Shown one piece after another: positions 16,402 through 24,122 of a DNA stretch of 64,000 nucleotides. The notes under the pieces are model-generated. The model made no database searches, had not been told where the DNA came from, and saw nothing but the letters and a program-made list of their open reading frames with translations. The stretch lies in NCBI GenBank assembly GCA_040220415.1, contig JAVJUV010000102.1, forward strand, positions 62,001-126,000. Direction: 5' to 3'. Each line of letters begins with the position of its first letter. Position 1 is the first letter of the stretch. The stretch is from JAVJUV01 sp040220415 (GTDB lineage Bacteria; Pseudomonadota; Alphaproteobacteria; Rhodobacterales; Rhodobacteraceae). The translations under genes were made by a program, and so were the position numbers.

Positions 16402-17127
16402 ATGCTGGGAATGCAACGCGCGTTGGCGCTGGTCTACCCCGATCAATGCATATTGTGCCCCGAGCCGGTCGAGGCCTCGGGTGGTCTTTGTTCCGCCTGC
16501 TGGCGGGACATGCCGTTTATCAGGGGGCTGGTCTGCGAAGCCTGCGGCACATCCCTGCCCGGCGAGGAGGACCGGGCGGATGTCTTTTGCGATGACTGCA
16601 TGACCATTGCGCGCCCCTGGAACACCGGGCGGGCGGCGCTGTCTTATCGGGGCATGGCGCGGCGGCTGATACTGGCGCTGAAACATGGTGACAGGCCCGA
16701 CCTGGCGAGCCCGGCGGCGGAATGGCTGGAGCGCGCGGGCGGCCCGGTTCTGCGCCCCGATACACTGCTTGTTCCGGTGCCGATCCATTGGTCGCGCATG
16801 CTGTCGCGTCGTTATAACCAGTCCGCCGAACTGTGCAGGGCGTTGTCGCGGCGGACCGGGATCGCGTGCTGCCCCTCTGCCCTGATCCGCACACGCCGAA
16901 CGCCGGTGCAGGACGGGCTGGGCGTCGATGAGCGGTTCACGAACCTTCTTGGCGCCGTTCATCCCCATCCCCGGCGCGGTGATCTGCTGCGCGATCGGGA
17001 CGTTTGCCTGATCGATGACGTCATGACGTCTGGTGCGACGCTTTCTGTTTCCAGCCAGGCGTGCCTTGACGCCGGTGCAAGGCGGGTATCGGTTCTGGTA
17101 CTGGCGCGGGTCGAAAAAGCGCCCTAG
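16402..17127 (+). CDS. ComF family phosphoribosyltransferase-like protein
   Basis: A 241-residue ComF homologue: an N-terminal zinc-finger-like part with CxxC pairs (CILC, CSAC, CEAC, CDDC) followed by a phosphoribosyltransferase domain with the PRPP-binding signature VCLIDDVMTSGAT (near the C-terminus). ComF proteins are linked to DNA uptake and to recombination in naturally competent bacteria, but are also kept in many others. ATG at 16402; an in-frame ATG at 16411 is an alternative. The gene leads a run comF-grxC-nitrilase-marR. Confidence 0.9.
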   Translation: MLGMQRALALVYPDQCILCPEPVEASGGLCSACWRDMPFIRGLVCEACGTSLPGEEDRADVFCDDCMTIARPWNTGRAALSYRGMARRLILALKHGDRPDLASPAAEWLERAGGPVLRPDTLLVPVPIHWSRMLSRRYNQSAELCRALSRRTGIACCPSALIRTRRTPVQDGLGVDERFTNLLGAVHPHPRRGDLLRDRDVCLIDDVMTSGATLSVSSQACLDAGARRVSVLVLARVEKAP

Positions 17128-17161
17128 ATAGAGTGCGATAGCTCTGACGTGGTGTTTGCCG

Positions 17162-17419
17162 ATGAAAACGGTCGAAATCTATACATCTCCGCTTTGCGGT
17201 TTCTGCTTTTCCGCCAAGCGCCTTCTGACCGACAAGGGTGTCAGCTTTGTCGAGATCGACGTTCTGCGGGATCCGTCCCGCCGGCAGGAGATGATGCAAC
17301 GTGCGAACGGCCGGCACACGGTTCCGCAGATCTTCGTCGGCGAGGTGCATGTGGGCGGGTGCGACGACCTTTATGCGCTGGAGCGCGCCGGCAAACTTGA
17401 CCCAATCCTTGCGGCCTGA
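17162..17419 (+). CDS. grxC: Glutaredoxin 3, active site CGFC
   Basis: An 85-residue monothiol/dithiol glutaredoxin that reduces disulphides and glutathionylated proteins using glutathione. The redox site is Cys12-Gly-Phe-Cys15 rather than the common CPYC; the downstream HTVPQIFVGEVHVGGCDDL holds the cis-proline and glutathione-binding GG. ATG at 17162; a TTG two codons earlier is unlikely. It sits 34 bp after comF and 3 bp before the nitrilase gene. Confidence 0.93.
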   Translation: MKTVEIYTSPLCGFCFSAKRLLTDKGVSFVEIDVLRDPSRRQEMMQRANGRHTVPQIFVGEVHVGGCDDLYALERAGKLDPILAA

Positions 17420-17422
17420 CGG

Positions 17423-18250
17423 GTGCGGGTCGCGCTGGTTCAGCTGAATTCTTCGGACGATCCGTCCGCGAACCTGCCCGTCACCCGCAGCTTTGTCGAG
17501 AAAGCGGCCGCCGAGGGGGCCCGGTTCATCCTGACGCCGGAAGTGACGAACTGCGTTTCCGCCAGCAGGGAACGGCAGGACGAGGTGCTGCGTCGCGAGA
17601 CGGATGATGCGACACTTGCCGCGCTGAAAGAGGACGCCGCGCGGCTTGGGGTCTGGGTGCTGATCGGTTCCCTTGCCCTGAAGCAGGCCGAGGGCGAGCG
17701 CTTTGTGAACCGGTCGTTCCTGATTGCGCCCGATGGCGGGATCCGGGCGCGGTATGACAAGATCCACATGTTCGATGTCGAGATCTCGGAGACCGAAACC
17801 TACCGCGAGAGCGACGGGTACCAGCCAGGCGATGCTGCGGTGATGGGCGACGTCGATGGCATCCCCGTCGGCCTGACGATCTGCTATGACGTGCGGTTTC
17901 CCTATCTTTATCGCGGCATGGCGAAGGCGGGCGCGAAAGTCATGACGGTTCCGTCCGCATTCTCGCCCGAGACCGGCGCGGCGCACTGGGAAGTCCTGTT
18001 GCGCGCCCGTGCGATCGAGACCGGCAGTTACATCCTGGCGCCTGCACAGTGCGGCGAGCACAAGGCCAGCCGCGGCCGCGCGCGCCGGACGCACGGTCAT
18101 TCGATGGCGGTCGATCCCTGGGGACGCGTTCTGGCCGATGGCGGCGATATGCCCGGGGTCATCGTGGTTGATCTGGACCCGGGCCTTGTCGATGATGTGC
18201 GCAGGCGGCTTCCGTCGTTGTCACATGAACGTCAGTATAAAATGGTCTGA
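17423..18250 (+). CDS. Carbon-nitrogen hydrolase (nitrilase superfamily)
   Basis: A 275-residue cytoplasmic amidase of the nitrilase superfamily, NIT2/deaminated-glutathione-amidase type. The catalytic triad is visible: Glu in LTPEVTN, Lys in RYDKIHMFDVE and Cys in GLTICYDVRFP. The neighbouring glutaredoxin gene (3 bp upstream) makes a role in glutathione repair plausible, but that is inference. Start GTG at 17423. Its TGA shares one base with the ATG of the MarR gene. Confidence 0.92.
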   Translation: MRVALVQLNSSDDPSANLPVTRSFVEKAAAEGARFILTPEVTNCVSASRERQDEVLRRETDDATLAALKEDAARLGVWVLIGSLALKQAEGERFVNRSFLIAPDGGIRARYDKIHMFDVEISETETYRESDGYQPGDAAVMGDVDGIPVGLTICYDVRFPYLYRGMAKAGAKVMTVPSAFSPETGAAHWEVLLRARAIETGSYILAPAQCGEHKASRGRARRTHGHSMAVDPWGRVLADGGDMPGVIVVDLDPGLVDDVRRRLPSLSHERQYKMV

Positions 18251-18729
18251 TGACCGAACAGAACGACCAAATGGATTCCCTGGCCATCGCGCTGTTCAGC
18301 GAGATGTTCATGGCCGATCAGCTGGCCCGCGCCCGGCTGGCCAAGGCGTTGCCGAAGGGGATGGAGCTGAGCCATTTCTCGGTCTTGAACCATCTCGCGC
18401 GATCGAAGGCGGAGCGCACGCCCGCGCAGCTTGCCCGGACCTTTCACGTGACGCGCGGCGCCATGACGAACACCATCGGCAAGCTGGAATGGGCGGGGCA
18501 CGTGCATGTGCGTCCCGACTGGGAAGACGCGCGGCGCAAGTTCGTGTCGATCAGCCCTTCCGGGCTGAAGGCGCGGGACGCGGCCATATCGGCGATCACG
18601 CCCATTGTCGCGGGCGTGGTCGAGGCGATCGGCGCCGAGAATGTGCGCAGCGTGCTGCCGATCCTGCGTGAGATGCGCCTGCGCTTCGAAGAAATCGAGG
18701 CGGCTATGTCGGGCGAACAGAAGTCGTGA
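18250..18729 (+). CDS. MarR family transcriptional regulator
   Basis: A 159-residue winged-helix regulator of the MarR family. The DNA-binding part is TPAQLARTFHVTRGAMTNTIGKLEWAG (about 57-83) followed by the wing RPDWEDARRKFVSIS. Effector and targets are unknown; being last in the comF-grxC-nitrilase run, it may control that run or the ubiG gene it overlaps tail to tail (26 bp). Confidence 0.9.
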   Translation: MTEQNDQMDSLAIALFSEMFMADQLARARLAKALPKGMELSHFSVLNHLARSKAERTPAQLARTFHVTRGAMTNTIGKLEWAGHVHVRPDWEDARRKFVSISPSGLKARDAAISAITPIVAGVVEAIGAENVRSVLPILREMRLRFEEIEAAMSGEQKS

Positions 18730-19447
18730 CGTAGTTGACCGAAAGGTCGCGGTCCGAGAGGCGCCAGCTCCAGCTGACCGGATTGAAGACGAATCCCTTG
18801 CGGTCGACGGGATCGAGACCGGCCTTGCGCAGAAGATCGTAGAGTTCTTCCGGTGTGATGAACTTCGACCATTCATGCGTGCCCTTGGGCAGCCAGCGCA
18901 TGACATGCTCGGCGCCGACGATGGCCATCATGAAGCTTTTCGGATTGCGGTTGATGGTCGAGCAGGTCATCAGCCCGCCGGGTTTCAGAAGGTCATGGCA
19001 CGCGGTCAGGTAGGCCAATGGATCGGCCACGTGTTCGACCACTTCCATGTTGAGAACCGCATCGAAACGCTCGGCCGCCGCGGCGAGAGCTTCGGCCGTC
19101 GTGTGGCGGTAGTCGATGGCCAGGCCCTGTTCCCGGGCATGGACGCTGGCCACGGGTATGTTGCGTTCGGCGGCATCCGCGCCGACGACATCGGCGCCGA
19201 GACGCGCCATCGGTTCCGAAAGAAGCCCGCCGCCGCATCCGATATCGAGGATGCGCAGACCCTTGAATGGAAGGGGATCGGAGAGATCGCGGTCGAACTC
19301 GGCGGCGATCTGCGAGGTGATGTAGTCCAGCCGGCAGGGGTTGAGCATGTGAAGCGGTTTGAACTTGCCGTTCGGATCCCACCACTCGGCCGCCATGGCC
19401 TGAAACTTGGCGACCTCACCGGCGTCGACGGTGGATACTTGCGACAT
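18704..19447 (-). CDS. ubiG: Bifunctional ubiquinone O-methyltransferase
   Basis: A 247-residue SAM methyltransferase carrying out both O-methylations in ubiquinone synthesis. Motif I is ILDIGCGGGLLSEPMARLG and the family segment EVVEHVADPLAYL and PGGLMTCSTINRN are present. The N-terminal AAEWWDPNGKFKPLH is a UbiG hallmark. ATG at 19447. It is divergent from the proline iminopeptidase gene across 74 bp that contain an overlapping palindromic TATA-like box. Confidence 0.96.
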   Translation of the reverse strand: MSQVSTVDAGEVAKFQAMAAEWWDPNGKFKPLHMLNPCRLDYITSQIAAEFDRDLSDPLPFKGLRILDIGCGGGLLSEPMARLGADVVGADAAERNIPVASVHAREQGLAIDYRHTTAEALAAAAERFDAVLNMEVVEHVADPLAYLTACHDLLKPGGLMTCSTINRNPKSFMMAIVGAEHVMRWLPKGTHEWSKFITPEELYDLLRKAGLDPVDRKGFVFNPVSWSWRLSDRDLSVNYVTTSVRPT

Positions 19448-19485
19448 ATCAAAGCTCCGCGCACGAATTTCTTGTCATTTGGGCC

Positions 19486-19513
19486 GTGGATCACGGGTCC
19501 ACCTCGCTATATA
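19486..19513. promoter_or_regulatory. Divergent ubiG/pip control region with inverted repeat and CTATATAG box
   Basis: GTGGA (19486-19490) and TCCAC (19498-19502) form an inverted repeat with a 7-base spacer. The palindrome CTATATAG (19507-19514) can read as a -10 box on both strands. On the plus strand it ends only eight bases before the pip ATG, suggesting a leaderless or near-leaderless transcript. No good -35 box was found. Confidence 0.35.
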
Positions 19514-19521
19514 GGTCGCCT

Positions 19522-20490
19522 ATGGACAGACCCGCAGCGAAAAAAGGTGCGTCACATTTTCTCTACCCGCCGATCGATCCTTTCGATCAGCGGATCGTGG
19601 ACGTCGGGGACGGGCACCGCATCTACGTCGAGCAATGCGGCTCGCCGGACGGTCAGCCGGTGGTGGTGCTGCATGGCGGACCGGGTGGTGGATGCAGCCC
19701 GGCGATGCGTCGTTATTTCGACCCTGCCCACTATCGCGTGATCCTGTTCGATCAGCGCGGCTGCGGCCGGTCGCGGCCCCATGCCAGCATCGAGGCGAAC
19801 ACGACCTGGCACCTTGTCCGGGATATCGAGCACATCCGCGAGATGCTGGGAATCGACCGGTGGGCCGTGTTCGGCGGAAGCTGGGGCGCGACGCTGGCGC
19901 TGATCTATTCGATTCGGCATCCCGAACGCGTGAAGCACATTGTGTTGCGTGGCGTCTTCCTGATGACCGAAGCGGAGCTGCGCTGGTTCTACGGAGGCGG
20001 CGCCGGGGCTTTCTGGCCGGATATCTGGCAGCGTTTCGTCGGGATAATACCGGAGGACGAGCGCGCCGACCTGATCGGGGCCTATGCCCGAAGGCTGTTT
20101 TCCGGCGACCTGCCGACCGAGACACGCTTTGCGCGCGCCTGGGCGTCCTGGGAAAATACCCTGGCATCGATCGCCAACGACGGGCCGGGCGGCGATAGCC
20201 CGGCGGAATACGCGCGCGCCTTTGCCCGGTTGGAGAATCACTATTTCACCAACCTCGGTTTCCTGGAGCATGACGGCTGGATCGAAGCGAATCTGGACAG
20301 GATCGAGCAAGTTCCCGGCACTATCGTGCAGGGGCGCTATGACATGATCTGCCCGCCTGCTGCGGCGTATCGGCTGAACCGGAAGTGGACGAAGTCGACG
20401 CTGCGCATCATTCCGCGCGCCGGTCATGCGCTGAGCGAGCCGGGCATCAGCGCCGAACTGGTCAGGATAATGGACGGATTGCGGCGCTGA
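19522..20490 (+). CDS. pip: Proline iminopeptidase (alpha/beta hydrolase)
   Basis: A 322-residue peptidase S33 enzyme releasing N-terminal proline. The oxyanion motif HGGPGGG, the cap-family DQRGCGRSRPH, the nucleophile Ser120 in GGSWGATLAL, Asp in GRYDMICP and His in AGHALSEPG are all visible, so the catalytic triad is intact. The ATG at 19522 is favoured over an upstream in-frame start at 19486, which would place the TATA-like box inside the gene. Confidence 0.95.
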   Translation: MDRPAAKKGASHFLYPPIDPFDQRIVDVGDGHRIYVEQCGSPDGQPVVVLHGGPGGGCSPAMRRYFDPAHYRVILFDQRGCGRSRPHASIEANTTWHLVRDIEHIREMLGIDRWAVFGGSWGATLALIYSIRHPERVKHIVLRGVFLMTEAELRWFYGGGAGAFWPDIWQRFVGIIPEDERADLIGAYARRLFSGDLPTETRFARAWASWENTLASIANDGPGGDSPAEYARAFARLENHYFTNLGFLEHDGWIEANLDRIEQVPGTIVQGRYDMICPPAAAYRLNRKWTKSTLRIIPRAGHALSEPGISAELVRIMDGLRR

Positions 20491-20654
20491 ATGTGACACC
20501 TTGGGGCGGATGACCGCTCAGGTCCGATTCCGAAGTTGAGATATTTATTCCCGGACGATAACAATTCCCCATCGCTGCCGATCAACTGCCAAGGTTTGGC
20601 CGCATTTCCACGGAAGGGTGCCCTTTACTGGGGGCACTACTAGGGGACCTGGGG
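20491..20654. other. Intergenic region with hairpin before the CAP-domain gene
   Basis: GTGCCC (20619-20624) and GGGCAC (20632-20637) form a 6-bp hairpin that ends 17 bases before the ATG at 20655. The rest, locally A+T-rich around 20538-20566, probably holds the promoter. No gene or RNA is recognisable. Confidence 0.3.
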
Positions 20655-21290
20655 ATGACGACGAAGTTCGCTGCCGCCTGTCTGGGCGTTGCACTGCTGT
20701 TTTCTCTGCCGAGCGCGGCGGACGCCTGCACCCGTTCGGTGTCGAAGGCGGCGTCGCAGACGCTGGTTCCGGCGAACAGAATCGACCAGCCCTTTCTTGA
20801 GAAAGCCATCCGCGAGGAAGTGAACTTCCATCGCTGCCGTGCCGGTCTTCGGCCGGTGGGCGATGCGGGAAACAACCTTGCGATACAGGCGCAGAAGCAT
20901 TCCATCTGGATGGCGAAGACGCAGCAGCTGACGCATCGCAGCACCGTTCCGGGCGCGTCCACGTTGCAGCAGCGGGTGCGTAACGCTGGGGTGAAGGCGC
21001 GGACCGGGTCCGAGAATATCGGCATGGTTCATCGCTATCAGATCGACAACCGGCGGTTCAAAATCCTGAACGCCTCGGCCTGCCAGTTCGCGACCTTCGA
21101 GGGACAGAATCTGCCGGCGCATTCCTATGCCTCGCTGGCGCGGCATATCGTGAACCTCTGGATGGAATCGCCCGGTCACCGCCGGAACATCCTGGATCGC
21201 GGCGTGACGAAGATGTCGGCAGCTGTCGCTTTCGATCCGAACGCGCAATACTGCGGGCGCTTCTGGGTGACGCAGAACTTCGTCGGCTGA
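20655..21290 (+). CDS. Secreted CAP/SCP-domain protein
   Basis: A 211-residue exported CAP protein. The signal peptide ends PSAADA followed by CTRS; the lack of a clear lipobox suggests a soluble periplasmic or secreted form. CAP segments are LAIQAQKHSIWMAK, SENIGMVHRY, VNLWMESPGHRRNILD (the usual CAP signature, with His) and the final strand FWVTQNF. Substrate and role unknown. It is distinct from the shorter CAP lipoprotein at 13033-13569. Confidence 0.9.
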   Translation: MTTKFAAACLGVALLFSLPSAADACTRSVSKAASQTLVPANRIDQPFLEKAIREEVNFHRCRAGLRPVGDAGNNLAIQAQKHSIWMAKTQQLTHRSTVPGASTLQQRVRNAGVKARTGSENIGMVHRYQIDNRRFKILNASACQFATFEGQNLPAHSYASLARHIVNLWMESPGHRRNILDRGVTKMSAAVAFDPNAQYCGRFWVTQNFVG

Positions 21291-21410
21291 CGCACTGTCC
21301 GGTCCGGACGGCTTAACAGACGCTTTACGCAACGATCCGGCGGCCGAAGCCGCGCGCAACAGTCGAATTCGTCAATTCGCCAGTTTCAACTGCAATCCGC
21401 CGAAATCCCG

Positions 21411-21454
21411 ACGTCGGTATCACGTCGGTATCACGTCGGTATTTTGTCGGTGCC
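21411..21454. repeat. Four tandem 11-bp repeats
   Basis: Units at 21411-21421 and 21422-21432 are identical (ACGTCGGTATC); 21433-21443 differs in the last base, and 21444-21454 is a degenerate copy (TTGTCGGTGCC). They sit in the 250-bp gap between convergent genes, so a promoter role is unlikely. A short GGGG/CCCC hairpin follows at 21455-21470. Nothing else is recognised in 21291-21540. Confidence 0.7.
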
Positions 21455-21540
21455 CCTATCCGCGAAGGGGCCGCGCGACACCACATGCTGTGCGCAGGTT
21501 AACCAAGATTGACAGGACGTGAAGGCACTGTCCGATGCGG

Positions 21541-22323
21541 TCAGCCAAGCCAGACGTCGAGAAACAGCATCACGACAAGACCGATGGCGAGGCCGAGCGT
21601 CGCCTGGTTCTGGTGCCCGCTGCGGTGAGTCTCGGGAATGATCTCGTGGCTGATGACATAGAGCATCGCGCCCGCCGCGAAGGCGAGACCCCAGGGCAGC
21701 AGCGGTTCGGAAACCGAGATGATGCCGGCGCCGATGATGCCGCCTACCGGCTCGACCATGCCGGTCAGCGCGGCGATGCCCCAGGCGCGCATCTTGCCGT
21801 AGCCCTCGCCCAGAAGCGCCACGGCGACGGCCAGGCCTTCGGGAAAGTTCTGCAACCCGATGCCGATGGCCAGCGGCATTCCACCCTGAAGTCCGTGCGC
21901 GCCGAAGCCGACGCCGACCGCGAGACCTTCGGGGAAATTGTGGATCGTGATCGCGATGATGAACAGCCAGACCCGGCGCAGCGACGCCGCCTCGGGGCCT
22001 TCGCGCCCGGACCTGAAATGTTCGTGGGGCAGTAGCTCGTTCATCAGGTGAACGCCGGCCATGCCGAACAGGATCGCGATGCAGGCTATGGCGGCGGGTA
22101 TCGCGCCTTCTCCGAATGTCACCGCCGCGGCGTCGATGGCGGGGATGATCAGCGAGAAGAACGAGGCGGCCAGCATCACGCCGGCGGCGAAGCCCAGCAG
22201 CATGTCGCGCAGCGAGCGCGACGGCGTGTGGCCGACGAGAACTGGCAGGGCGCCCACGCCGGTCATCATTCCCGCGACGAGCGCGCCGACGAAGCCGAGC
22301 ATGATGGGCGAGTGAAGATCCAT
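21541..22323 (-). CDS. ZIP family metal transporter
   Basis: A 260-residue inner-membrane ZIP protein importing zinc or other divalent metals. About eight hydrophobic helices are visible; the metal-site helices read AITIHNFPEGLAVGVGFG and IGIGLQNFPEGLAVAVALL, both with the conserved N-FPEG pattern. ATG at 22323 is preferred; a TTG at 22347 in the same frame sits right behind AAGGTGGA and would add eight residues. It is divergent from the EEP-family lipoprotein gene. Confidence 0.92.
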   Translation of the reverse strand: MDLHSPIMLGFVGALVAGMMTGVGALPVLVGHTPSRSLRDMLLGFAAGVMLAASFFSLIIPAIDAAAVTFGEGAIPAAIACIAILFGMAGVHLMNELLPHEHFRSGREGPEAASLRRVWLFIIAITIHNFPEGLAVGVGFGAHGLQGGMPLAIGIGLQNFPEGLAVAVALLGEGYGKMRAWGIAALTGMVEPVGGIIGAGIISVSEPLLPWGLAFAAGAMLYVISHEIIPETHRSGHQNQATLGLAIGLVVMLFLDVWLG

Positions 22324-22421
22324 GAGCCGATGCGTGTTTGCCTGCAATCCACCTTTAGGGGAGCGGGACGGGGCTTCACAACGCTATTGTTGCTTCGGGT
22401 TCGCAGTGTACCCTTCACGCG

Positions 22422-23339
22422 ATGGTTCTGAAGCGCATGATAAGGTTTGGCGGTCTTGCCGTCGCCGTGCTGGTTCTGGCCGTTGCCTGCCAGACGATGC
22501 GGAACGGCGGCGCCCCGACGTTGCCGCCCGATACGGAAGACAGGCTTCGGCTGGCCAGCCTGAACGTGCATTACATCGACATGCGCGCCGAGGGCGGGCG
22601 CTGGTCGCGCGCCGGGTGGGACGCGCGGAAAGAACCGTTGGACCGGACCGTGAAGGCGATCGACGCGGATATCTTCGGGTTCCAGGAGATGGAGAGCTTC
22701 GCCGGCGGCGACAGCGACGCCGAGAACCTGACGCGTCGTTTTCTGCTGGAGCGGAACCCCGGCTATGCTGCCGCCGCGGTCGGTGACTGGCGCGCGTTTC
22801 CCTCGACCCAGCCGATCTTCTACCGCCGCGACCGGTTCGGCCTGCGGGAACAGGGGTGGTTCTTCTTTTCGGAGACGCCCGACGTGATCTATTCGCGGAC
22901 CTTCGACGGCAGTTATCCCGCCTTCGCGTCCTGGGCGCGGTTCGAGGATTTGCGGTCGGGGGCGGCGTTCCGGGTGGTGAACGTTCACACCGATTACGCC
23001 AGCCGCGAGAACCGGCGGCGGTCGGTGGCGCTGATTGCCGAGAGAATCGGGCCCTGGATCGCGGCGGGCGAGACGGTGTTCCTGGCCGGCGACCTGAACG
23101 CGCGGCTGGGATCGGGGCTGCACCGGCGCCTGGAAGCGGCGGGCCTGGCGTTCGTGCCGTTCGAGGGCGCGACCTATCACCTGGACATGGGCCTGAACCT
23201 GTTCGGGGCGATCGACCATATCGGCTATTCGGGCGCGCGACTGCTGGGCGACCCGGTGGTGTATCGAGAAAAGTTGGGCGAGGTCTGGCCGACGGATCAT
23301 TATCCGGTCGTGGCGGATTTCCGGATCGGCCACGAGTAG
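22422..23339 (+). CDS. Endonuclease/exonuclease/phosphatase-family lipoprotein
   Basis: A 305-residue EEP-fold phosphodiesterase anchored as a lipoprotein (lipobox AVAC, Cys23). Motifs: LRLASLNVHYID with Asn, FGFQEMESF with the metal-binding Glu, VVNVHTDY, FLAGDLNAR and the terminal pair TDHYPVVADF. Substrate could be extracellular nucleic acid, sphingomyelin-like lipid or phosphoinositide; sequence does not tell. It lies ahead of the rimP leader but is probably a separate unit. Confidence 0.88.
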   Translation: MVLKRMIRFGGLAVAVLVLAVACQTMRNGGAPTLPPDTEDRLRLASLNVHYIDMRAEGGRWSRAGWDARKEPLDRTVKAIDADIFGFQEMESFAGGDSDAENLTRRFLLERNPGYAAAAVGDWRAFPSTQPIFYRRDRFGLREQGWFFFSETPDVIYSRTFDGSYPAFASWARFEDLRSGAAFRVVNVHTDYASRENRRRSVALIAERIGPWIAAGETVFLAGDLNARLGSGLHRRLEAAGLAFVPFEGATYHLDMGLNLFGAIDHIGYSGARLLGDPVVYREKLGEVWPTDHYPVVADFRIGHE

Positions 23340-23529
23340 CGCCCCAGCGCCAGAAAGGACGGCGATCCGGCTTTAATCGGCCTGAAGCCGCCGCCGGTGC
23401 GTTCGGGTCTTGCGGAATGCGCGGGCGAGGCGTATATCCCCTTCAACAGCGGCGCTTCGGCTTCCAACCCCGAGGCTCCACCGGAACCAACCGACGGGCC
23501 CGCTGGCCCGTTTTTTTGTGCCTGAGCGA
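23340..23529 (+). promoter_or_regulatory. Structured leader of the rimP-nusA-infB operon
   Basis: A 190-bp segment without a convincing gene. CGGCTT (23368-23373) pairs with AAGCCG (23385-23390), extended by GGCG/CGCC; GCTTCGG pairs with CCGAGGC in 23450-23475; and a strong terminator stands at 23494-23517, only 12 bases before the rimP ATG. This layout is expected of a transcription-attenuation leader. rimP leaders with terminators have been predicted in other proteobacteria. Anti-terminator pairing is not proven here. Confidence 0.45.
23494..23517 (+). terminator. Terminator/attenuator 12 bp upstream of rimP
   Basis: ACGGGCC (23494-23500) pairs with GGCCCGT (23505-23511) around CGCT, followed by a run of seven T's (23511-23517). 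It is a textbook intrinsic terminator located just before a start codon, so it either ends an upstream transcript or attenuates the operon. Confidence 0.8.
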
Positions 23530-24117
23530 ATGTCCGACCTGATTGCCAAAGCCAGCATCGACCGGCGCCTTGCCGAGATCATCACCCCTGTCATCGAGGA
23601 CATGGGGTTCGAACTGGTGCGCGTGCGGCTGATGGGCGGGCAGACGAAAACCTTGCAGATCATGGCCGACCGGCCGGGCGGCGGCATCGAGGTGGACGAT
23701 TGCGCCGCGATCAGCACCGCCGTCAGCGCGACGCTGGATGTCGAGGATCCGCTGGAGGACGCCTATACGCTTGAGGTATCGAGCCCGGGGATCGACCGGC
23801 CGCTGACGCGGCTGAAGGATTTCGACACCTGGGAAGGCTATGTCGCCAAGCTGGAGACCGACGAACAGATCGACGGGCGCAAGCGCTTCAAGGGCGTGTT
23901 GCAGGGCACCGAGGGCGACGAGGTTCTGATCGAGATCGAGGTGAACGGCGAACCGGTGACGATCGGGTTGAAATTCGACTGGCTTCTGGATGCGAAGCTG
24001 GTGCTTACCGACGAACTGATCCGCGACGTTCTGCGCGCCCGCAAGGACGCGGGCCACGTGGACGAGACACAATTTGACGAAGTGCAGACCATCATGGATG
24101 GCGATGAGGAGACCTGA
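23530..24117 (+). CDS. rimP: Ribosome maturation factor RimP
   Basis: A 195-residue protein needed for 30S subunit assembly. Family segments are DMGFELVRVRLMG, LQIMADRPGGGIEVDDCAAIS, DAYTLEVSSPGIDRPL and the C-terminal SH3-like half. ATG at 23530 begins MSDLIAKASID. First gene of rimP-nusA-rnpM-infB; nusA follows after 5 bp. The C-terminal tail is somewhat extended and acidic. Confidence 0.96.
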   Translation: MSDLIAKASIDRRLAEIITPVIEDMGFELVRVRLMGGQTKTLQIMADRPGGGIEVDDCAAISTAVSATLDVEDPLEDAYTLEVSSPGIDRPLTRLKDFDTWEGYVAKLETDEQIDGRKRFKGVLQGTEGDEVLIEIEVNGEPVTIGLKFDWLLDAKLVLTDELIRDVLRARKDAGHVDETQFDEVQTIMDGDEET

Positions 24118-24122
24118 GAGAC

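Noticed and set aside
20557..20566. lac-operator-like GATAACAATT
   Set aside because: Ten-base chance match; no second half-site and no LacI-type gene nearby.
21291..21540. CRISPR array
   Set aside because: The 11-bp units are contiguous with no spacers and no cas genes.
23340..23493. Possible tRNA or tmRNA-like element before rimP, as metY is in E. coli
   Set aside because: No T-arm consensus, anticodon stem or CCA could be laid out; only generic hairpins are present.
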